Shown: one piece after another, positions 1-5,100 of the stretch
How positions within the stretch are numbered: the stretch's first letter is position 1
Layout of the letters: each line of letters starts with the position of its first letter
Origin: a bacterium UBP1_UBA4771
GTDB lineage: Bacteria > Krumholzibacteriota > Krumholzibacteriia > Krumholzibacteriales > Krumholzibacteriaceae
NCBI GenBank assembly: GCA_002403295.1
Contig: DHHN01000201.1
Location: forward strand, 1-5,725
Direction of reading: 5' to 3'
DNA length: 5,725 nt
Position numbers and translations under genes: made by a program
The notes under the pieces: generated by a model
Told to the model about the DNA's origin: nothing
Database searches by the model: none
Seen by the model: only the letters and a program-made list of their open reading frames with translations

Positions 1-789
1 TTATATGACCTTCGACTCTTCGCGCAGAAGTTTCACGAGCTCGCGAACCGCCTCGCGCGTCTCCTCCGCCTGCACCATCCGGCACCCCGAGCTCTTCGGG
101 AGCGGCACCCAGCGAACGATTTCGCTCCGCGCGCCGCCGGGGGCGCCGATGCCGAGATCGGCGAGGGTTTTCCGGCGGATCTCCTTCTTCTTCGCCTTCA
201 TGATGCCCGGGAGCGAGGCGTAGCGGGGCTCGTTGAGGCCCTTCTCGCAGGATATGAGCGCGGGGAGCGCGGTCTCGACCTTCTCGTCTCCGCCCTCGAT
301 GCGGCGCCGCAGCGTCGCCCGCGCGCCGTCCCCGGCGAGCTCGAATCCCGTCACGACGTTGACCTGCGGAATGTCGAGCATTTCGGCGAGAATCGCCTGA
401 ACCTGCCCCATGTCGTCGTCGATCGCCTGCTTGCCGCAGAAAACGATGTCGAAGCCGCCGTCCCTGACGGCAGCGGCGAGCGCGGCGGCGGTGAGGAACG
501 GATCGCCTCCCGCGAGCGCCGGATCGCAGATGTGCACCGCGTCGTCGGCGCCCATCGCGAGCGCCGTGCGGATGAGTTCGGTCGCTTCCTCCGGGCCGGC
601 GCACACCACCGTCACCGTGCTCCCGCCCCCCGCCTTCTCCTTGACCCGGAGCGCCTGCTCGATGCCGTACTCGTCGTACGTGCTGATGACGTACTTGATC
701 CCCTCATCCTTGATGCCGGTGCCCTCCTGATTGATGAGGATCCTCGCCTCCGTGTCAGGCACCCGCTTCATGAGCGCGATGATCTTCAA
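1..789 (-). CDS. etfB: Electron transfer flavoprotein subunit beta (EtfB)
   Basis: A complete 262-residue protein, the usual length for EtfB. With EtfA it forms the soluble flavoprotein that accepts electrons from acyl-CoA dehydrogenases. The N-terminus (MKIIALMKRVPDTEA) is the standard EtfB opening. Further hallmarks are IRTALAMGADDA (residues 73-84), the nucleotide-binding stretch GKQAIDDD (119-126), and the partner-recognition loop LNEPRYASLP (185-194) followed by GIMKAKKKEI (195-204), which closely resembles the mitochondrial-type loop. The start is TTG at 787-789. I prefer it to the in-frame ATG at 769-771 because it keeps the conserved N-terminal beta strand and has a well-placed ribosome binding site, which the ATG lacks. 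The stop is TAA at 1-3. The gene lies 27 bp after the acyl-CoA dehydrogenase stop, so the two are probably cotranscribed. etfA is expected next, beyond the left edge (inference). The identity is secure; whether this ETF is a simple carrier or bifurcating is not. Confidence 0.96.
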   Translation of the reverse strand: MKIIALMKRVPDTEARILINQEGTGIKDEGIKYVISTYDEYGIEQALRVKEKAGGGSTVTVVCAGPEEATELIRTALAMGADDAVHICDPALAGGDPFLTAAALAAAVRDGGFDIVFCGKQAIDDDMGQVQAILAEMLDIPQVNVVTGFELAGDGARATLRRRIEGGDEKVETALPALISCEKGLNEPRYASLPGIMKAKKKEIRRKTLADLGIGAPGGARSEIVRWVPLPKSSGCRMVQAEETREAVRELVKLLREESKVI

Positions 790-795
790 CGGCTT

Positions 796-802
796 CTCCT
801 TT
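796..802 (-). promoter_or_regulatory. Ribosome binding site of etfB
   Basis: On the minus strand this reads AAAGGAG, followed by six bases (AAGCCG) and then the TTG at 787-789. It is a near-ideal Shine-Dalgarno sequence with normal spacing. It decides the start in favour of TTG, because nothing similar precedes the in-frame ATG 18 bases further in. Confidence 0.8.
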
Positions 803-816
803 CGCCGAACGCCGCC

Positions 817-1980
817 TCACTCCGGAATGGTCCGCTCGAACTCCTCGATGACCGCTCGCGCGATGACGAGGCGCTGGATCTCGCTCGTTCCCTCGTAGAG
901 CTCGGTCACGCGGGCGTCCCGGAAGAGCCGCTCGATGATGAATTCCTGCGTATATCCCACGCCCCCGTGCATCTGGAGAGCGTCGTACGCGACCCTGTTC
1001 GCCGCGCGGCTCGCGAACAGCTTCGCCATCGCGGCCTCCTTCGTGTGCGTATCGCCCGCGTCGCGCAGCTTCGCGGCGCGGTACACGAGAAGACGCGCCG
1101 CCTCTATATCGGTCGCCCCGTCGGCGATCTTCCACCGGGTCGACTGAAAATCGACGATGCGCGAGTTGAACTGCGTGCGCTCCCGGGCGTAGCGGATCCC
1201 CTCCTCGAGCGCGGCCCGGGCGATGCCGACCGACTGCGCGGCGATGCCGATGCGGCCGCCGTCGAGCCCGGCGAACGCGATCTTGAGACCCTGCCCCTCG
1301 CGGCCGAGGAGGTTCCCCGCGGGAACGCGGCAATCCTCGAATACGAGCTCGACCGTTCTCGACGCCTTGAGTCCCATCTTTTTCTCGACCTTGCCGATCG
1401 AGAAGCCCGGCATCGCGGGATCGACGACGAACGCGCTGATCCCCTTGGCGCGATCGTTCGGATCGGTGCGGGCGAACACGATGACGGCTCCCGCCCGATC
1501 CCCCGTCGAGATGAATATCTTGGCGCCGTTCAGGACGTACTCGTTACCCTTTTTCGCCGCCGTCATGCGCATGGCCGCGACGTCGCTCCCCGCCTCCGAC
1601 TCGGTGATCGCGTACGCGCCGAGTATCTCTCCCGCCGCCAGGCGCGGCAGATACCGGGCGCGCAGATCCTCGCTCCCGTAGTGCAGGATGCACCAGTTCG
1701 TGAGCGAGTTGTGAACCGACATCGTCACCGAGGTCGACGCGCAGACGGCCGCGATCTCCTCGAGCACGAGCATGAAGCTCATGGTGTCGAGATTGACGCC
1801 GCCGTATTCCTCGGGCACGGTGATGCCCATGAAGCCGAGCTCGGCGAGCTTCGCGTAGATCTCCTCGGGGAAAAAACCCTTCTCGTTCGCCTCGAGGGCG
1901 ACGGGGGCGAGCTCCTTCCGCGCGAAATCCCGCGCGGTTTTCTGGATCATCCGTTCCTGTTCGGTGAGCGGGTATTTCAT
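817..1980 (-). CDS. Acyl-CoA dehydrogenase, short-chain/butyryl-CoA dehydrogenase-like
   Basis: A complete 387-residue FAD enzyme of the acyl-CoA dehydrogenase family, normal length for the short-chain group. It makes the alpha,beta trans double bond in an acyl-CoA and passes electrons to ETF. The order is standard: N-terminal helical domain (about 5-117), middle beta domain (about 121-215) with signature AITESEAGSD (124-133), and C-terminal helical domain (about 227-377). DGGRIGIAAQ (240-249) lies in the substrate/FAD region, and RTQF (268-271) with Q279 fits the usual FAD-contacting segment. The second family signature runs 336-355 (Q336, G339, G340, G342, D355). The catalytic base is Glu363 in LYEGTSEIQR, the position used by short- and medium-chain enzymes, unlike isovaleryl-CoA and long-chain enzymes. 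The ATG at 1978-1980 follows GAGG (1988-1991) by seven bases; the stop is TGA at 817-819. Its neighbour etfB supports an ETF-dependent role. Butyryl-CoA is a guess; branched or dicarboxylic acyl-CoAs are not excluded. Confidence 0.95.
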   Translation of the reverse strand: MKYPLTEQERMIQKTARDFARKELAPVALEANEKGFFPEEIYAKLAELGFMGITVPEEYGGVNLDTMSFMLVLEEIAAVCASTSVTMSVHNSLTNWCILHYGSEDLRARYLPRLAAGEILGAYAITESEAGSDVAAMRMTAAKKGNEYVLNGAKIFISTGDRAGAVIVFARTDPNDRAKGISAFVVDPAMPGFSIGKVEKKMGLKASRTVELVFEDCRVPAGNLLGREGQGLKIAFAGLDGGRIGIAAQSVGIARAALEEGIRYARERTQFNSRIVDFQSTRWKIADGATDIEAARLLVYRAAKLRDAGDTHTKEAAMAKLFASRAANRVAYDALQMHGGVGYTQEFIIERLFRDARVTELYEGTSEIQRLVIARAVIEEFERTIPE

Positions 1981-2011
1981 CTCGTTTCCTCGCGCCTCGG
2001 CCGGAACAACG

Positions 2012-2032
2012 AAAACGCCCGACGGGCGATTT
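2012..2032 (-). terminator. Small hairpin with T-tract: possible second terminator or leader attenuator
   Basis: The minus strand reads CGCCC, loop GTC, GGGCG (arms 2024-2028 and 2016-2020), then TTTTCGTTGTT. After one T-T mismatch the stem can extend by three A-T pairs into the T-tract. It ends about 30 bases before the dehydrogenase ATG, so it is either a backup terminator for the protease gene or, if the promoter lies upstream, a structure in the leader of the dehydrogenase mRNA. The stem is short, so confidence is low. Confidence 0.35.
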
Positions 2033-2072
2033 CAGGAAGACACGTTTCCCGATAGCGAGCGGCAAAGGGAGA

Positions 2073-2118
2073 CAATAAAACATGCGCCGGGGGGTGTCAA
2101 TCCCCATCCCCCCGGCGC
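2073..2118 (-). terminator. Rho-independent terminator of the C25 protease gene
   Basis: A perfect 11-bp GC-only stem: GCGCCGGGGGG on the minus strand from 2118 to 2108 pairs with CCCCCCGGCGC from 2094 to 2084, across a 13-base loop. It is followed on that strand by ATGTTTTATTG, which supplies a T-rich release tract. The stem begins nine bases past the TAG stop at 2128-2130. It separates the protease gene from the acyl-CoA dehydrogenase-etfB unit. The stem is palindromic, but on the plus strand it is followed by G/A-rich sequence, so it terminates only minus-strand transcripts. Confidence 0.8.
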
Positions 2119-2127
2119 GCGGAGGAC

Positions 2128-5100
2128 CTACCGCAGCAGAACCATCTTGCGGGATATCTCGAATGGCCCGGAGGATAGATGGATGAAATAGACGCCGGAA
2201 GCGGCCTTCTGTCCCCGGGCGTTCCGTCCGTCCCAGACGACCTCTCCCCGGCCGCCCCGCATCATGCCGTCGGCGAGCACTCGCACGACGGCCCCCGAAA
2301 CGTCGTACACCGCGATCCGCACGCGGCGCATCGCGTACGCGCCGCCCGGCACCGTGAAGGGGATCGTCGTCGTCGGATTGAACGGATTCGGGTAGTTCTG
2401 GGCGAGCTCGAGGGCCGCCGCGACCGGCATCTCCTCTTCGCCGCCCGCGCCTGTCGCCGCATTGAACTCCTTCCAGCCGCTGTTGTATATATTCGCGCGG
2501 AATCCGTTCCACTGAGCGAATCCGTCGTACCATTCGCCGTCGAGATCCCAGACGTAGATGTTCGTGTTCCAGCAGGACGTGATGAGCTCGACGTCGCCGT
2601 CGCGATCGATATCGTGGAGAACCGGCGTGCCGCGGAGAAACGCGTGCGTCTCGATCGGGAAGCCCGCGATCGTCTGGCCGTTCGATCTCCACGCGTTGAG
2701 CCGCCCCTCCTCGCAGGCGAGGATGATATCGAGACTCCGGTCGCCGTCGATGTCGGCGATCACGGGCGACGACTCGGTCCGGCCGGAGCTCAAGGAGGTA
2801 TACGGCTGCGGCCAGCCGGGGTAGGCCGCGCCGTTGTGCCGGAAGACGTAGCATTTTCCGTCGAGCCCCGCGATCACGACCTCGAGCAGGCCGTCCCCGT
2901 CGAGATCGGCGAGCGCCGGGGAGGGGGCGATCGTGCTCGTGTTCATGTACACCCATTTCGGCCAGCCCGCCATCGACGTGCCGTCGTGGTTGAGGCCGTA
3001 GATCCGGCCGGAGCTGCTCGGCACGATCACCTCCATATTCCCGTCGCCGTCGATGTCGCCGACGGCGGGGCTCGCCGTGATCGTTGCCCCCGCGTCGGCC
3101 ACGGGCACGGGCCAGCCGGGCACGCGGCTGCCGTCGACGTTCAGGCAATAGATGCTGTCGGCGGGCGAGCAGACGATGAGCTCGACGACGCCGTCGGCGT
3201 CCACGTCGGCGAGCGCCGGGGTCGAGAAGTGCCACGTGCCGGGATTCTTCGTCACGAAAAACGGCCCGTTGGTCGCCGGATTCGCGTCGCCGTCGCGAAG
3301 CTCCGTGCCGTCGTGGTGCCACGCGTACACGACGCCGCTTCGGTCGTACGCGACGATCTCGAGGTCGCCGTCTCCGTCGAGATCGCCGATCACGGGGCTC
3401 GCCCAGCAGAGATAGGCCGTCGACTTCGGCCAGCCGGGAAGCACCGCTCCGTCCTTGTTGAATATGTATATTTCTCTCGTGTTCCACGAAGCGGCGATGA
3501 TCTCGAGCCCCGGCACGCCATCGAGATTCGCGAGCGCCACCGTCGCGGTGAAGTTGTCCCCGAGCGGGGAAAAGACCCCCCAGGAGAGCGGCTGCCCGTC
3601 GCCGTCCCTCAGCTCCATGCCGTCCGCGTGCCAGGCGTACACGCGATTGGAACCGATGACGATGTCGGCGCGGGTGTCCCCGTCGATATCGCCGACCTTG
3701 ACGGAAGAAGCCGTTTCCTTGGCGACCTTGAGGGGCCAGCCCGCCTGAGCGGGCGGATTGGTCGTGCCCGTCACGACGTCGCTCGGCGGGCTCTCGTTTC
3801 CGCACGAATCGACCGTCGAGATCGCGTAGTAGTACCGCGTGCTCGGCAGGAGCCCCGCGTCGGTGAACATCGTATGCCCGACGTGGTCGGGCGTCACGAG
3901 CCCGAACGGCCCGCCGGCGGCGAGCGCGCGGTATACGCGGTACCGGTAGCGCTCGAGCGCGTCGGGCGCCCGCCACGTGACGTGCATCTCCGTCGGACCG
4001 TACGTCGAATTGAGAACGACCCTCGTCGGCGCTCCCGGACGTTCGAGCTCCATGCGCTTCGCGAACGTCCGCCCGTAGAAATCGGTCACCTCGAATCGGT
4101 AGTAATTCGTGTCGCCGATGCTCGTTTCGGACAGCACGTAGCCCGAACCGAACGAAACGCCCAGCAGGGGCACCTCGCCGTACGTCGAGGTGCTGTCCGT
4201 GACGACGATGTCGGGATCGAGCGAGCGCACGATTCCCGAGAGGCCGCGCGCCGAGCCGGTGCCGAAATTCTTGAGGGCTATCCTGAGAAGGAAGCTTTCG
4301 CCCTCCTCGATCACGCCGTCGTTGTCGCCGTAGGGCAGCGTGTCCTTCGCGGAGCACACGTATATCTCGAGCGCCGGGCAGTGCGCCTCGAACGCGAACC
4401 GGTCCCGCCACGGACCGTCGCCCGACGCGCTCGCCGCGAGCGAGAACTCGATCGTATGCCCGTCCGGCACCGCGGCCGATACGCTGAACGCGAATGGATC
4501 CGATCCCCACGCCTCGTTCCCGGGGGAAATCGAGGGATAGAGGGCCGTGCTGTCGGTCACCGTCACCGCGGGATCGCTCGAGCGCAAAACGGCGCTGATG
4601 CCCGTGGCGGCCGCGAGGCCGGTGTTTTTGAGCCGCACGAGGAGCCTGACCGTCTCGCCTCCATCGAGCACGCCGTCGCCGTTCCCGACGATGACGTCCT
4701 GAACGGTGCGGTCGCTGACCCGCAGGTACGCGCTTCCCGTTTGCGCGACCGCGATCGAGCCTTCGTGGCGCGCGTGGTCGCGCGCCGTAACGGTCAGCGC
4801 GACGGATCCCGCGCTCTTCACCGTGAAATCCCCGAACGTTATTTCGCCCGAAGGATCGGTATATCCGTAGACGTAATCGTCTCCCCCCTTGTAGAGGCAG
4901 ACGAACGCCGAGTCGAGCGCCAGACCGCCGCTCTCGACCCGGATCGCGACGGCGTTCGGGCCGAAGAGCAGCGACGGGGGCGCCGTGACGGCGAGCGTTT
5001 TCGGGGTTCCCCGGAACATCATCGCCTCGGGATCGCCGAAGTAATTGTAGATGAAGTGCGTCCAGCGGTCCGCCGTCTCGCCGAGGGAGGTCGGCGTGTA

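Larger units (their letters stand above)
1981..2127. other. Intergenic region between the C25 protease gene and the acyl-CoA dehydrogenase gene
   Basis: A 147-bp spacer between two genes on the same strand. It contains a strong terminator near the protease end (about 2073-2118), a smaller hairpin with a T-tract (2012-2032), and the dehydrogenase ribosome binding site (1988-1991). The promoter of the dehydrogenase-etfB unit should lie here, between about 1990 and 2083, if the upstream terminator is efficient, but no convincing sigma-70 type pair of boxes is visible. Confidence 0.7.

Noticed and set aside
755..1333. A 192-residue minus-strand frame inside the acyl-CoA dehydrogenase gene.
   Set aside because: Arg-rich out-of-frame reading of a conserved enzyme; no homology-like pattern and no separate start signals.
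532..2055. A 507-residue plus-strand open frame antisense to etfB and the acyl-CoA dehydrogenase gene.
   Set aside because: Composition is Arg/Leu/Asp/His-rich with no recognisable motif, and it spans two clear genes on the other strand. It is a mirror of their codon bias.
2029..2083. Possible sigma-70 promoter for the dehydrogenase (TTGCCG, 17 bases, TGTCTT; or TTGTCT, 15 bases, TATCGG on the minus strand).
   Set aside because: The -10-like boxes match the consensus at only about half the positions and one spacer is too short. A promoter is expected here but cannot be placed.
2488..3744. Recurring ccgtcgccgtcgagatcg-like blocks considered as a CRISPR or intergenic repeat array.
   Set aside because: They fall in frame within the propeller repeats and encode the DxDGDG loops, with spacing set by the roughly 50-residue protein units.
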